From the NCBI RefSeq assembly GCF_001984155.1, contig NZ_MTQO01000049.1, positions 124,001-188,000 of the forward strand: 64,000 nucleotides of DNA, in the 5' to 3' direction. Origin of the DNA: Actinosynnema sp. ALI-1.44 (GTDB taxonomy: Bacteria; Actinomycetota; Actinomycetes; Mycobacteriales; Pseudonocardiaceae). Positions 16,996 through 25,917 of this stretch are shown in pieces. The notes below the pieces were generated by a model. The model was not told where the DNA came from and ran no database searches. It was given only the letters and a program-made list of their open reading frames with translations. A program made the translations under genes and the position numbers. How positions within the stretch are numbered: the stretch's first letter is position 1; each line of letters starts with the position of its first letter.

Positions 16996-18326
16996 TCCGG
17001 TCACTGGCCGGGCGGATCATCGTCGTGTGCCTTGCCGTCGCCGGGATCTCCGCGCTGGTCGCCGGGTTCGTGTTGTTCCGGCTGGTGTCCAGGACGTCGC
17101 TGGACGTCACCCAGCGTGTCCTGGCCGACCAGGCCGACGTGCTCGCCGCGCAGCTGTTCGAGACCGACGGCGGCCTCGCCGGGCGCAGGCGGGTCGTGGA
17201 TATCCTGGAACGACAAGGGGTTTCGGTCGTCACCATCGGGCCACGCGGCAACGTGGTCGGCGACGCGAACGCTGTCGCCGCCACCAAGCAGGCGGAGGCC
17301 GTCGGCGGCGGCCGGATCTCGAAACCGGTCGAGGTCGGCGGGCGGACGTACCTCGTCGAAGCGCGGGACGCCCCGCGCGGCGGTTTCGCCCTCGTGCTGC
17401 GGCCGTCCGGGGACCAGTCGACCATCCGGCGGCTGATCGGCAACATCCTGCTGGCGCTGGGGATCGGGCTGCTGGTCGCCGCGGTCGCCGGGGTCGTGCT
17501 CGGCCGGCTGCTGGCCCGTCCGTTGCGGCGGACCGCCCAGGTCGCGCACACGATGCGGGAAGGGCGCAGGGACCTCCGGGTCCCGGTGGAAGGCCCCCGT
17601 GAGGTCGCCGACGTCGCCGGTTCGGTCAACTCGTTGGCGGATGCCTTGCAGCGCAGCGAAACCCGGCAGCGGGACTTCCTGTTGTCGGTGTCGCACGAAC
17701 TGCGGACGCCGTTGACGGCGGTCCGCGGGTTCGCCGAGTCGCTGGCCGACGGCGTGGTGAGCGGTCCGCAGGCCGCCGAGGTCGGCCGGACCATCGGCAA
17801 GGAGGCGCAACGCGTGGAGCGGCTGGTCGGTGACCTGCTCGACCTGGCGCGGCTGTCGGCCGACGACTTCCGGCTGGACATCACGTCCGTCGACCTGTCC
17901 GGTGTGCTGCGGGAAACCGCCGACGTGTGGTCTGTGCGGTGCGCGGCGGAGGGTGTGGAGTTCCGGCTGGAGAACGCCGACCACCCGGTGGGCGCGCACA
18001 CCGACCCGAGGCGGCTGCGGCAGGCACTCGACGGTCTGATGGAGAACGCGCTGCGCGTGACGCCCGCCGGGCGGTCGATCGTGCTCGCCCACCTGCCGGG
18101 CCGGGTGCTGCAGGTGCGCGACGGCGGCCCAGGGCTGTCCGAAGAGGACTATCGGATCGCGTTCGACCGGGGCGCGCTGCACCGCCGTTACCGAGGTGTC
18201 CGCCCGGTCGGCACCGGGCTCGGGCTGGCGATCGTGCACGGGCTCGTGACGCGGATGGGCGGTAGGATCGAGGCAGGGCCCGCACCGGAAGGCGGCGCCT
18301 GTTTCACGATCATGCTGCCAGGGTAG
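16992..18326 (+). CDS. Sensor histidine kinase of the coupled two-component system
   Basis: 444 residues from GTG 16992. TM1 ~8-30, an extracytoplasmic sensor region of ~115 residues (35-150), TM2 ~149-172, HAMP ~173-225, HisKA with His235 in FLLSVSHELRTPLTAVRGF, and HATPase with N box LMENALRVT, G1 VRDGGPGL and G2 GTGLGLAIVHGL. Complete and typical of EnvZ/BaeS-type kinases. The upstream cotranslated secreted protein and mini-lipoprotein face the same compartment as its sensor loop, which suggests a three-part sensory complex. Confidence 0.95.
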   Translation: MIRSLAGRIIVVCLAVAGISALVAGFVLFRLVSRTSLDVTQRVLADQADVLAAQLFETDGGLAGRRRVVDILERQGVSVVTIGPRGNVVGDANAVAATKQAEAVGGGRISKPVEVGGRTYLVEARDAPRGGFALVLRPSGDQSTIRRLIGNILLALGIGLLVAAVAGVVLGRLLARPLRRTAQVAHTMREGRRDLRVPVEGPREVADVAGSVNSLADALQRSETRQRDFLLSVSHELRTPLTAVRGFAESLADGVVSGPQAAEVGRTIGKEAQRVERLVGDLLDLARLSADDFRLDITSVDLSGVLRETADVWSVRCAAEGVEFRLENADHPVGAHTDPRRLRQALDGLMENALRVTPAGRSIVLAHLPGRVLQVRDGGPGLSEEDYRIAFDRGALHRRYRGVRPVGTGLGLAIVHGLVTRMGGRIEAGPAPEGGACFTIMLPG

Positions 18327-18335
18327 GTCAATTGC

Positions 18336-19700
18336 ATGCGGACCCATCGAGAAGTCGAACGCAAGTACGAAGCTGATCCCGATGCGCGACTGCCCACCTT
18401 CGACGGTGCTGTCGCAGGTCCGCAGCACGAGTCGCTCGACGCGACCTACTACGACACAACCGATCTGCGCCTGATCCGCGGCGGGCTGACGTTGCGCCGC
18501 CGGGCGGGCGGCGAGGACGAGGGCTGGCACCTGAAAGTCCCCGTCGACCAGGACACCCGCGACGAGATCCACCTTCCGCTGAACGGAAAGGACAAGCCGC
18601 CGAAGGAGTTCGCCGATCTGACGCTCGGCTACACGCGCGGCGCGGAACTGGTGCCGGTCGCCAGGATCGAGACCGCCCGGACCAAGTGGGAGATCACGGG
18701 CGCGGAACTCACCGACGACCAGGTCACCGCGACGAAGCCGGACGCGGAAACCATGGTGTGGCGGGAAATCGAGGTCGAAGGCGACCCCGACGTGCTCGAC
18801 AGGGCGGAGAAACCGCTGCGCAAGGCGGGATTCCGGCGATCGGAGCTGCCGTCCAAGCTCGCCAGGGTGCTGGGCACGAAGCCGACGCGGACGCAGCCGG
18901 GCGACGACGCCGGAACGACCGTGCTGGCGTATGTCGTCGGCCAGCTGGAGAAGATCAAGTACTACGACATCCTGGTCCGGCAGGACGCCGACGACTCCGT
19001 GCACCAGATGCGTGTCGCGATCCGGCGGCTGCGCAGCGCGTTGCGCGTCTACCGCAAGATCGTGCCGAGCGGTGAGCTGGACACCGAGCTGCAGTGGCTC
19101 GGCAGGCAGCTCAGCCCCGCCCGTGACCTCGAGGTGCAGGCCGAACGGCTCGCCGAGACCGTCGCCCAGCTGCCGACCGAGCTCGTCGTCGGCCCGGTCC
19201 AGGCCCGCCTGACCAGGCACTTCTCCCCCGAGCAGGCCAAAGCCCGCAAGGACGTGCTGCGGACGCTGCGCGGCAAGCGCTACCTGCGGCTGCTCGACCA
19301 GTTGGACGCGCTGGTCACGGCGGAGCTGTCGACGAAGAAGGCCGGACGCAAGGCCGAGAAGGAACTGCCCAGGCACATCGCCAAGGCTGAGGCCAAGGTC
19401 GGCGCCCGGCTCGACGCCGGTGACGTCCACCGCGCCCGCAAAGCGGCCAAACGCCTGCGCTACGGCCTGGAAGCAGCCGTCCCCGCCCTGGGTGAACCGG
19501 CCGACAAGGCCCGCAAACGCGCGAAGGCCTTCACCAAGCAGGCCGGTGACTACCAGGACAGCGTGGTCGCCCAGCCCTTGCTGCGCACGCTCGGTATGCA
19601 GGCCCACGCCGACGGCGAGAACGGGTTCACGTTCGGCCTGCTGCACGCCCGCGAGGAGGCGAACGCCGAGCGGATCCGCCGTGAGCTGAGGTGGGGCTAG
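18336..19700 (+). CDS. CYTH-CHAD domain protein
   Basis: 454 residues. N-terminal CYTH domain begins REVERKYE (the ExExK signature), with paired charged strands (TYYDTTDLRLIRGGLTLRRR, WHLKVPV, WREIEVE) forming the triphosphate tunnel. The C-terminal ~260 residues are a CHAD domain of helices rich in His and Arg (VHQMRVAIRRLRSALRVYR, LGRQLSPARDLEVQAERL, RKAAKRLRYGLEA). CHAD domains bind polyphosphate and CYTH domains bind or hydrolyse triphosphates, so a phosphate-storage role is likely. It follows the kinase gene by nine bases and could be cotranscribed with it. Confidence 0.92.
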   Translation: MRTHREVERKYEADPDARLPTFDGAVAGPQHESLDATYYDTTDLRLIRGGLTLRRRAGGEDEGWHLKVPVDQDTRDEIHLPLNGKDKPPKEFADLTLGYTRGAELVPVARIETARTKWEITGAELTDDQVTATKPDAETMVWREIEVEGDPDVLDRAEKPLRKAGFRRSELPSKLARVLGTKPTRTQPGDDAGTTVLAYVVGQLEKIKYYDILVRQDADDSVHQMRVAIRRLRSALRVYRKIVPSGELDTELQWLGRQLSPARDLEVQAERLAETVAQLPTELVVGPVQARLTRHFSPEQAKARKDVLRTLRGKRYLRLLDQLDALVTAELSTKKAGRKAEKELPRHIAKAEAKVGARLDAGDVHRARKAAKRLRYGLEAAVPALGEPADKARKRAKAFTKQAGDYQDSVVAQPLLRTLGMQAHADGENGFTFGLLHAREEANAERIRRELRWG

Positions 19701-19781
19701 GCCCACCTCGGGACTGGGCCTGCGAGCAATGCGACGCCCGTCCGTGGTCAGTCACACTGTGAGTGATCACGGGAGGGCAGG

Positions 19782-21503
19782 ATGCGGCAGAGCTGGGCGG
19801 TCTGGCGGAGCGTGCGGGCGCTCGGCGTCGCCGTGGCCTGCGTGCCGGTGTTCGCGCTGGTGACCGTCGGCCTGCTGTTCGTGATCACGGCGCCTGCGGT
19901 GATCAGGTGGTCCCGCTGGCTGCCGAACCTGGCCAGGCGGGCGGCGGGGATACCCAGCGCCGACGTGTACTGGCCGCCCATGCCGCCGTTGGAACCGGAC
20001 GCGGACGGCCTGTACACGGTGGGTGACCGGGCGGTCGACAAGCCGTCGTGGTTCAACGAGTTCGACCGGCTGCTCGACTGGTACACCGACGACCCGGGCA
20101 GCCGCCGGGACATGCTCTGGATGATGGTGAACCCGTTCGTCGGCGGCCCGCTCGCGGCGGTCTCGCCCGGCCTGCTCGGCGTGGGTGGCTGGCTGGCCTT
20201 CACCTCGTGGTGGCCCTTCGCGGCCGTCCCGGTCCTCGCGGGCGCCCTGGCCGCTCCCGGGCTGGTCGCCACGCACGACCGGTGGACGGCCACGATGCTG
20301 CGGGCCAAACACGACGGCGTGATGTTCCGATTCTGGGCGCGGATGCGCGAACGAATGCGGCTGTTGTGGTTCGTCACAGCGCATTTTCTCGCGGCGCTGG
20401 GCACCACAGTCCTGTCGGCGATGGTGCTGGTGGTCGGCGTGGTGCCGATCCACCTCTGGGGGCTGTGGGTGTTCCTGTGGGTTCCGCTGGTGATGGGGAT
20501 CCGCGAGGTGACGGCGTTCCGCCGCAGGTCGATCAGCGCGTGGTCGGGCCTGGAGATCCCGGCGCCGTACCTGCCGCCGCCGACGCTGCCCCAACCCCGC
20601 CCCGACGGCACGTACAGGCACGGGACCCAACTGCACAAGACGCCCCAGAGCTACATGCGCATCGCCCGGTACCGCTGGGTCATGACCGACGCGGCCACGT
20701 GGCGTGACTTCGCTTCCAGTGCGGTCGACGCCCTGGTCGGACTATTCGCCGTGCCCGTCGCCCTGGTCGCCCCCACCTGGGCACTGCGAACGCAGGCGAG
20801 GATCTCCCACGCCCTGCTCGGCCCGACGGTGAACGCCGCACTGGCACAACGGGTGCACCAGTTGACCGCGACCCGCGCGGACGCCACCGACGCCCAGGCC
20901 GCGGAACTCCGCCGGATAGAACGCGACCTGCACGACGGGGCCCAAGCCCGCCTGGTCGCGATGGGCCTGCACCTGAGCGCGGTGGAAAGCCTCATCGACC
21001 GGGACCCGGCGAAAGCGAAATCGTTGGTGGCCAAGACAAAGGACGCGTCGGCGAAAGCACTGACCGAACTGCGCGACCTGGTCAGGGGCATCCACCCGCC
21101 CGTACTGGCGGAACGCGGCCTCGGCGACGCACTGCGCGCACTGGCACTGGACAACCCGTTGAACGTCCAGGTGGAGGGCGCGGTGGACGGGCGCCTGCCG
21201 TCGCCGGTCGAGTCGGCCGTCTACTTCGCGGTGAACGAACTGCTGACGAACGTGGCGAAACACGCGGAAGCCGACCGCGTCGTCCTCCACATCAGACACA
21301 CGGAAGCGGCGTTGGAGATCGCCGTGATCGACGACGGCAAGGGCGACGCCGACCCCAGTACCGGCACCGGACTGCTTGGCCTGCAACGAAGGCTGGCGAC
21401 CTTCGACGGCACCTTCACCCTCACCAGCCCACCGGGCGGACCGACAGTGGCCACCCTGACCGTGCCGCTGACCATGCCGGTGTCCGGGCCCACCAGCCAC
21501 TGA
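19782..21503 (+). CDS. Orphan sensor histidine kinase (NarL-type)
   Basis: 573 residues. Several hydrophobic segments in the first ~330 residues (e.g. LGVAVACVPVFALVTVGLLFVITAPAV, AVSPGLLGVGGWLAFTSWW, VLSAMVLVVGVVPIHLWGLW) form a membrane sensor. HisKA_3 has His384 in RRIERDLHDGAQARLVAMG, and the HATPase part has AVNELLTNVAKHAEADRV, DDGKGDADPSTGTGLLGLQRRL. This class normally partners a NarL/LuxR response regulator, but none lies next to it: the flanks are the CYTH-CHAD gene and a convergent oxidoreductase. The cognate regulator must be elsewhere, or missing. Confidence 0.92.
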   Translation: MRQSWAVWRSVRALGVAVACVPVFALVTVGLLFVITAPAVIRWSRWLPNLARRAAGIPSADVYWPPMPPLEPDADGLYTVGDRAVDKPSWFNEFDRLLDWYTDDPGSRRDMLWMMVNPFVGGPLAAVSPGLLGVGGWLAFTSWWPFAAVPVLAGALAAPGLVATHDRWTATMLRAKHDGVMFRFWARMRERMRLLWFVTAHFLAALGTTVLSAMVLVVGVVPIHLWGLWVFLWVPLVMGIREVTAFRRRSISAWSGLEIPAPYLPPPTLPQPRPDGTYRHGTQLHKTPQSYMRIARYRWVMTDAATWRDFASSAVDALVGLFAVPVALVAPTWALRTQARISHALLGPTVNAALAQRVHQLTATRADATDAQAAELRRIERDLHDGAQARLVAMGLHLSAVESLIDRDPAKAKSLVAKTKDASAKALTELRDLVRGIHPPVLAERGLGDALRALALDNPLNVQVEGAVDGRLPSPVESAVYFAVNELLTNVAKHAEADRVVLHIRHTEAALEIAVIDDGKGDADPSTGTGLLGLQRRLATFDGTFTLTSPPGGPTVATLTVPLTMPVSGPTSH

Positions 21504-21667
21504 CCACGCCCGCACGATCGAGCAGCCAGGAACAGCCTTCCCCCCACCAGGAATTCCCCCAAGGGGATCCCTTGTTTCTCACGTTACCGCAAGGGTCTGA
21601 CAGTTCTGCCTGACATGCGCCTCCACCTGGGCCAGCGCGACCACGCCGGGCGACCATCGCGGCGCCC

Positions 21668-22513
21668 TCAGGCCGTGAAGTCGGCCTTGTGGTCCCGCGC
21701 CCACTCGGCGAAGGTCCGACCCGGACGGCCGAGCACCTCGTCGACGCCGGTCGCCAAGTCCGCGGGCTTGCCCATGGTGTCCTGGTAGAACGACAGCATC
21801 GTGTCGATGACCTGGTCGGTCGCGTACGCCCCGAACTGCGCCTTCAGCGCGGCGCGTGCCTCGTCCCCCTGCTGGTCGACGACCTCGATCTCCCTGCCGG
21901 TCGCCGCGCTGATCAGCTCGATCTGCCGTCGTTGGGTGAGCGACTCCGGCCCGGTCAGTTCGTAGGCTTTGCCCACGTGCCCGTCCTCAAGCAGGGCCTT
22001 GACGGCCACCGCCGCGATGTCCCCCTCGTGGATCGAGTTCGTGTTCGACTCCGCGTACGGGACGTGCACCCGGCCGGATTCCTTGATGGACTGCGCCCAC
22101 ATCAACGTGTTCGTCGCGAACCCGCCCGGCCGCAGGAACGTCCACTCGACACTGGACTTCTCCAGCACCTGCTCGACCAGCAGGTGCATGACGCGCATCG
22201 GCGAATCGCCGTAGTACTCGTGCGCGGCGGCCTGCGACGAGAGCAACACGATCCGTTTGACACCCTTGGCTTCCGCCAGGTCGACGAATCCCTGCGCGCC
22301 CGCCGGGCTGGGGAACAGGAACACCTGCTCCACACCGTCCAGCGCCTGCGAGAACGACTCGGGGTTCTCCAGGTCAGCGGCTCGCACGTCGACCGGGAGA
22401 CCGGCGGTCTCCGGGTTGCGGGAGGTGGCGCGGACGTCCGCTCCGGTTGCGAGCAGCTGTGTCACGACGGTGCGACCGACGTTTCCGGTCGCACCGGTTA
22501 CCAGAATGGTCAT
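21668..22513 (-). CDS. NmrA-like NAD(P)-binding oxidoreductase
   Basis: 281 residues from ATG 22513 (MTILVTGATGNVGRTVV). Rossmann motif GATGNVG, then DGVEQVFLFPSP, VKRIVLLSSQAAA, FLRPGGFATNT, and a C-terminal substrate region. This is the atypical SDR (NmrA/HSCARG) family, which either reduces quinones/ketones or senses NADP(H) ratio. The catalytic Tyr-x3-Lys is not obvious, typical of the family. It is divergent from a TetR gene with a palindrome between them, so it is almost certainly that regulator's target. Confidence 0.9.
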   Translation of the reverse strand: MTILVTGATGNVGRTVVTQLLATGADVRATSRNPETAGLPVDVRAADLENPESFSQALDGVEQVFLFPSPAGAQGFVDLAEAKGVKRIVLLSSQAAAHEYYGDSPMRVMHLLVEQVLEKSSVEWTFLRPGGFATNTLMWAQSIKESGRVHVPYAESNTNSIHEGDIAAVAVKALLEDGHVGKAYELTGPESLTQRRQIELISAATGREIEVVDQQGDEARAALKAQFGAYATDQVIDTMLSFYQDTMGKPADLATGVDEVLGRPGRTFAEWARDHKADFTA

Positions 22514-22543
22514 ACGGCCAGTTTCAACCACCTGTCAAACGGT

Positions 22544-22561
22544 GTCAACCAAATAGTTGAC
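22544..22561. promoter_or_regulatory. Palindromic TetR operator candidate
   Basis: GTCAACCAAATAGTTGAC: perfect 6-bp arms around a 6-bp AT-rich spacer, 16 bases before the TetR ATG and 30 bases from the oxidoreductase start. Placement in the divergent promoter fits autorepression together with repression of the oxidoreductase. Confidence 0.6.
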
Positions 22562-22576
22562 TGATACCATCCGGCC

Positions 22577-23194
22577 ATGCGCGAACCAGGCAAGCCACGG
22601 CGCTCACCTGCACCGGAGGAGCGTCAGGCGGACGCCGACCGGACCAGACGGGTGCTGCTCGCGGCGGCGTACGAGGAGTTCGCCGAGAAGGGTTACGCGG
22701 GCGCCCGCGTGCACGAGATCGCCGCGCGCGCCAACGTGAACAAGCAGTTGATCAACTACTACTTCGGCGGCAAGGAAGGCCTCTACCGCACGCTGCAGAG
22801 CCAGTGGCTCAAGCACGAGGCGACGTTCCACGACCCGGGGCGCTCCGCGGCCGACGTCGCCGAGTCGTACCTGCACGACGGGCTGGACGACCCGCGCGGC
22901 ACCCGGCTGATGGTCTGGCGCGGCCTGAGCTACGCCGAAGGTCAGGAAACCCCGGACGAGGAACCGGTGCAGGACCTCAGCGGCATCGTCGCGCGCCAGC
23001 AGACCGGCGAACTGGACTCCGGCCTGGACCCGGCCTGTCTGCTGATCGGCATGATGGCGATGACCACCGCACCACACGTGATGCCGGACATGGTCAAGAA
23101 GGCCTTCGGAGTCGAGGCGTCGGATCCCGAGTTCCGCGAGCGCTACACCGCCTTCGTCCGTGACATGGTCAGCCGGCTGGGACCACGCCCGTAA
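22577..23194 (+). CDS. TetR/AcrR-family transcriptional regulator
   Basis: 205 residues. N-terminal HTH: TRRVLLAAAYEEFAEKGYAGARVHEIAARANVNKQLINYYFGGKEGLYRTL. The ligand domain contains a MMAMTTAPHVMPDM segment often seen in TetR_C domains of this length. It probably represses the divergent NmrA-like gene through the palindrome at 22544-22561. Its TAA stop shares one base with the ATG of the LysR gene (TAATG), so the three downstream genes could be read from the same transcript. Confidence 0.93.
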   Translation: MREPGKPRRSPAPEERQADADRTRRVLLAAAYEEFAEKGYAGARVHEIAARANVNKQLINYYFGGKEGLYRTLQSQWLKHEATFHDPGRSAADVAESYLHDGLDDPRGTRLMVWRGLSYAEGQETPDEEPVQDLSGIVARQQTGELDSGLDPACLLIGMMAMTTAPHVMPDMVKKAFGVEASDPEFRERYTAFVRDMVSRLGPRP

Positions 23195-24006
23195 TGGACC
23201 TGTTGCGCCACCTGGGTTTCTTCGTCACGGTCGCGGAGGAAGGGCATTTCGGCAAGGCAGCCGAACGGCTCGGCATGACCCAGCCGCCGGTGTCCCAAGG
23301 CGTGCAACGGTTGGAGCGCCGGCTCGGCGTGCGACTGTTCAGCCGCGGCTCGCGGGGCGTCGGGCTGACACCGGCGGGAACCGAGCTCCTGCCGCAGGCG
23401 TACGCCCTGCTCGGCGCCGCCGAACGGTTCGTCGCCGAGGCAGGCAGGCTCCGCGACCGCGCCATCCGGGTGGGCGTGATCCCGCAGCTGAGCTCGTGGC
23501 ACGTCGCCGCCATCGCGGCCAGCGCGAGGGTCACCGTCACCACAGCGTCCTCTGTGGAGCTCGTGGACGCCGTGATGTCCGGCGAACTCGACTGCGCCGC
23601 CGTGCACCACCCCGCGTTGGTGACCTCGCTGGAGTGCGGGCCGGTCGTCAAGATCCCCAGTTGGGCCCTTGTCCCGCACGGGCACAAGGCTTCCGGGATC
23701 AAGGACCTGCACTGCCTGCCCTTCGCGACCGCGCCCCGCAGCCACGGCACGGCCGCCTTCGACCTGTTCGCCGACCGGCTGCGGGCCGCCGGGCTCGACC
23801 CCGCTTTCGTCCCGGCCGTGGACGACCGGGAGATCGTCGCCGCGGTCGCCGCCCGACGCGCGTTCGGCATGACCTGCGACCCGCACCTGCGTGCGCCCGG
23901 CGTGGACCGGGTCGCGGTCGACGAGGAGTTCTCGCTGCGTGTCCGGCTCGTCTGGCGGTCGCTCGGCGACGATGTCCGAGAGGCGCTGATGGGGGCGCTC
24001 ACGTGA
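23194..24006 (+). CDS. LysR-family regulator in beta-lactamase operon
   Basis: 270 residues. HTH: FFVTVAEEGHFGKAAERLGMTQPPVSQGVQRLERRLGVRLFSR; then a shortened effector-binding domain (IRVGVIPQLSSWHVAAIAA ... DCAAVHHPALVTSLECGPVV). Family length is usually ~300, so the domain is compact. The TGA overlaps the GTG of the next gene (24003-24006). In classical AmpR/AmpC systems the regulator is divergent; here regulator and serine-hydrolase gene are co-directional and coupled. Confidence 0.92.
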   Translation: MDLLRHLGFFVTVAEEGHFGKAAERLGMTQPPVSQGVQRLERRLGVRLFSRGSRGVGLTPAGTELLPQAYALLGAAERFVAEAGRLRDRAIRVGVIPQLSSWHVAAIAASARVTVTTASSVELVDAVMSGELDCAAVHHPALVTSLECGPVVKIPSWALVPHGHKASGIKDLHCLPFATAPRSHGTAAFDLFADRLRAAGLDPAFVPAVDDREIVAAVAARRAFGMTCDPHLRAPGVDRVAVDEEFSLRVRLVWRSLGDDVREALMGALT

Positions 24007-24896
24007 TCGAGCAACGAATCCGCGACGTGTTCGTCGACGCGGGCACGGCGGGCTGGCTGCACGCGATGCCGTTGCACAGGACCCCACCGGGCCGAGAAGT
24101 GGATGTCGACGCGGACGAACCCGTCGTGATGGCGTCGGTGTACAAGCTGGTGCTGCTTGTCGCGCTGTGCCGCCGGTTCGAGGACGGCCTGCTCGATCCA
24201 CAGTCGACAGTCCGGGTCAACCCGGCGTCGTGCACGCCCGGCCCGACCGGGATATCGACGTTCCTCGACCCGATCACCATGTCGTGGCGTGACCTGGCCG
24301 CGTCGATGATGACCGTGTCGGACAACGCGGCCGCCGACGTCATCCTCGGCGAGGTCGGGCTGGACGCGGTCCAGCGGCTGCTCGTCGAGGAGGACCTGAC
24401 CGGTACCAGGATCATCGGCGGCACCGCGGACGTCGCGGCGACGCTGATGCGCGAGACAGGGACGTCGACCACCGCGCAGGCGTTCGCGCTGATCAGCGAC
24501 AACGACGAGGTTCGCACAGTGAGCGCGTACAACCCGGTGTACACAAGCGCGACAACGCCACGAGACATGACACGACTGTTGTCGCTGATCTGGTCCGACG
24601 CGGTGGTGTCCGCCGAGCAGTGCGCGTTCATCCGGCGGTTGATGGGTATGCAGGTGTGGTCGCACCGGATCCGGGCCGGGTTCCCGTTCGGCGATGTCCG
24701 GGTGTCCGGCAAGACCGGCACCATCGGCGCGGTCCGCAACGAGATCGCGGTCGTCGAGTACGCGGGTGAACTGCCCATCGCCGTCGCCGTCTTCACGTTC
24801 GCCGCCCGTGCGGACCTCGCGCTGCCCGCGGTGGACGCGGCGATCGCCGAGGCGGCCCGGCTCGCCGTGACCGACCTCCGTTCAGGCCGTCTGTGA
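24003..24896 (+). CDS. Cytoplasmic serine beta-lactamase-fold hydrolase
   Basis: 297 residues from GTG 24003. SxxK motif Ser45-Val-Tyr-Lys48, SDN at 106-108 and KTG at 237-239 give the class A beta-lactamase/PBP active-site triad of motifs. It has no signal peptide, and the omega-loop region (SAYNPVYTSATTPRD) lacks the RxExxLN Glu that class A enzymes use for deacylation, so it may be a penicillin-binding sensor or an esterase/peptidase instead of a true beta-lactamase. Translationally coupled to LysR and directly upstream of a complete class A enzyme. Confidence 0.85.
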   Translation: MIEQRIRDVFVDAGTAGWLHAMPLHRTPPGREVDVDADEPVVMASVYKLVLLVALCRRFEDGLLDPQSTVRVNPASCTPGPTGISTFLDPITMSWRDLAASMMTVSDNAAADVILGEVGLDAVQRLLVEEDLTGTRIIGGTADVAATLMRETGTSTTAQAFALISDNDEVRTVSAYNPVYTSATTPRDMTRLLSLIWSDAVVSAEQCAFIRRLMGMQVWSHRIRAGFPFGDVRVSGKTGTIGAVRNEIAVVEYAGELPIAVAVFTFAARADLALPAVDAAIAEAARLAVTDLRSGRL

Positions 24897-24935
24897 TAGT
24901 GATTTACTATCGACTACACCACCAATTCGTATTGG
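24895..24935. promoter_or_regulatory. Two palindromes upstream of class A beta-lactamase
   Basis: GATAGT-GATTT-ACTATC at 24895-24911 (6-bp arms, overlapping the previous stop) and CCAAT-TCGT-ATTGG at 24922-24935 lie in the 72-bp gap before the beta-lactamase ATG at 24969. They are candidate sites for the LysR protein or another repressor. The AT-rich content stands out from the surrounding DNA. Confidence 0.5.
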
Positions 24936-24968
24936 CGCTATCGCCGTGACAGTGATTCGGTAGGGACC

Positions 24969-25868
24969 ATGCAGATCAACCGCCGGACCCTGCTCACCGC
25001 GCTCGCCACCGTCCCGCTGGCCGGATGCGGGAGCAACTCAGCCCAGACCCAGCCGGGGGCGACGCCGACATCCGGCGTTCCCGCCTACACGACCGACTTC
25101 GCGGCGCTGGAGAAGCGGTTCGACGCCAGGCTCGGCCTGTTCGCGGTGGACGTGACCACCCGCAGGACGGTGGGGCACCGCGAGGAGGAGCGCTTCGCGA
25201 TCTGCTCGGTCTTCAAGGGATACGCGGCCGGGGCGCTGCTCAAGGCCAACCCGCTGAGCTCGGGCTTCTTCAAGAAGACGATCAAGTTCGCGGCGTCGGA
25301 CCTGGTCGACGGTTCGCCGGTGACCAGCACCCGCGTGCAGTCGGGGATGACTGTGGCGGAGCTGTGCCACGCCGCGATCACCCGCAGCGACAACACCGCG
25401 GGCAACCAGATGCTCAAACTCCTTGGCGGGCCGACGAAGCTGACCGAGTTCGCCCGGTCGATCGGCGACCCGATGACCCGCCTGGACCGCTGGGAGACCG
25501 CGCTGAACGTGGTTCCACGCGGCACGGAGCAGGACACCACGACCCCGTCGGCGATCGCCAAGGCCTACCAGATGCTGGTGGTGGGCGACACGCTCGGCGC
25601 GCCAGAACGCCAGCAACTCAAGGACTGGCTCGTGGCCAACACCACCGGCGGCGAACGAATCCGCGCGGGACTGCCACCCACCTGGGTCACCGGCGACAAG
25701 ACCGGCACAGGCAGCTTCGCGGCGGCCAACGACGTCGCGGTCACCTGGCCGTCGCCGGACAAGCCGATCGTGATCGCGGTCCTCACCGACAAGGCAGCCG
25801 AGGACGCCAAATACGACAGCGCCCTGCTGGCCGAGGCGACCAAAGTCGCGATCAAGACACTCCAGTAG
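24969..25868 (+). CDS. Class A beta-lactamase, Tat/lipoprotein type
   Basis: 299 residues. The N-terminus [19 protein letters not shown] combines a twin-arginine pair with lipobox LAGC (Cys20), so export by Tat and membrane anchoring are likely. Catalytic motifs: Ser80-Val-Phe-Lys83, SDN 140-142, Glu176 in RWETALN (the Glu166 equivalent) and KTG 244-246 in [23 protein letters not shown] matches the family. A complete and probably active penicillinase acting on the outer face of the membrane. It is downstream of LysR and a second serine-hydrolase gene, with two palindromes in its leader. Confidence 0.95.
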   Translation: MQINRRTLLTALATVPLAGCGSNSAQTQPGATPTSGVPAYTTDFAALEKRFDARLGLFAVDVTTRRTVGHREEERFAICSVFKGYAAGALLKANPLSSGFFKKTIKFAASDLVDGSPVTSTRVQSGMTVAELCHAAITRSDNTAGNQMLKLLGGPTKLTEFARSIGDPMTRLDRWETALNVVPRGTEQDTTTPSAIAKAYQMLVVGDTLGAPERQQLKDWLVANTTGGERIRAGLPPTWVTGDKTGTGSFAAANDVAVTWPSPDKPIVIAVLTDKAAEDAKYDSALLAEATKVAIKTLQ

Positions 25869-25885
25869 CCGCCCAGCGCGCTTGC

Positions 25886-25907
25886 CACCTCAAGCCGACT
25901 TGAGGTG
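25886..25907. promoter_or_regulatory. Long palindrome, MerR/SoxR-type operator
   Basis: CACCTCAAG (25886-25894) and CTTGAGGTG (25899-25907) are perfect 9-bp arms around CCGA. The core CCTCAAG...CTTGAGG is the same as the established SoxR binding sequence. It ends 10 bases before the MerR ATG, so autoregulation is likely. It could also act as a stem at the end of the beta-lactamase mRNA. Confidence 0.65.
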
Positions 25908-25917
25908 AACTGATCCC

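Noticed and set aside
17001-19706. 901-codon open frame on the minus strand
   Set aside because: Antisense to a clear histidine kinase and CYTH-CHAD gene; no recognisable motifs.
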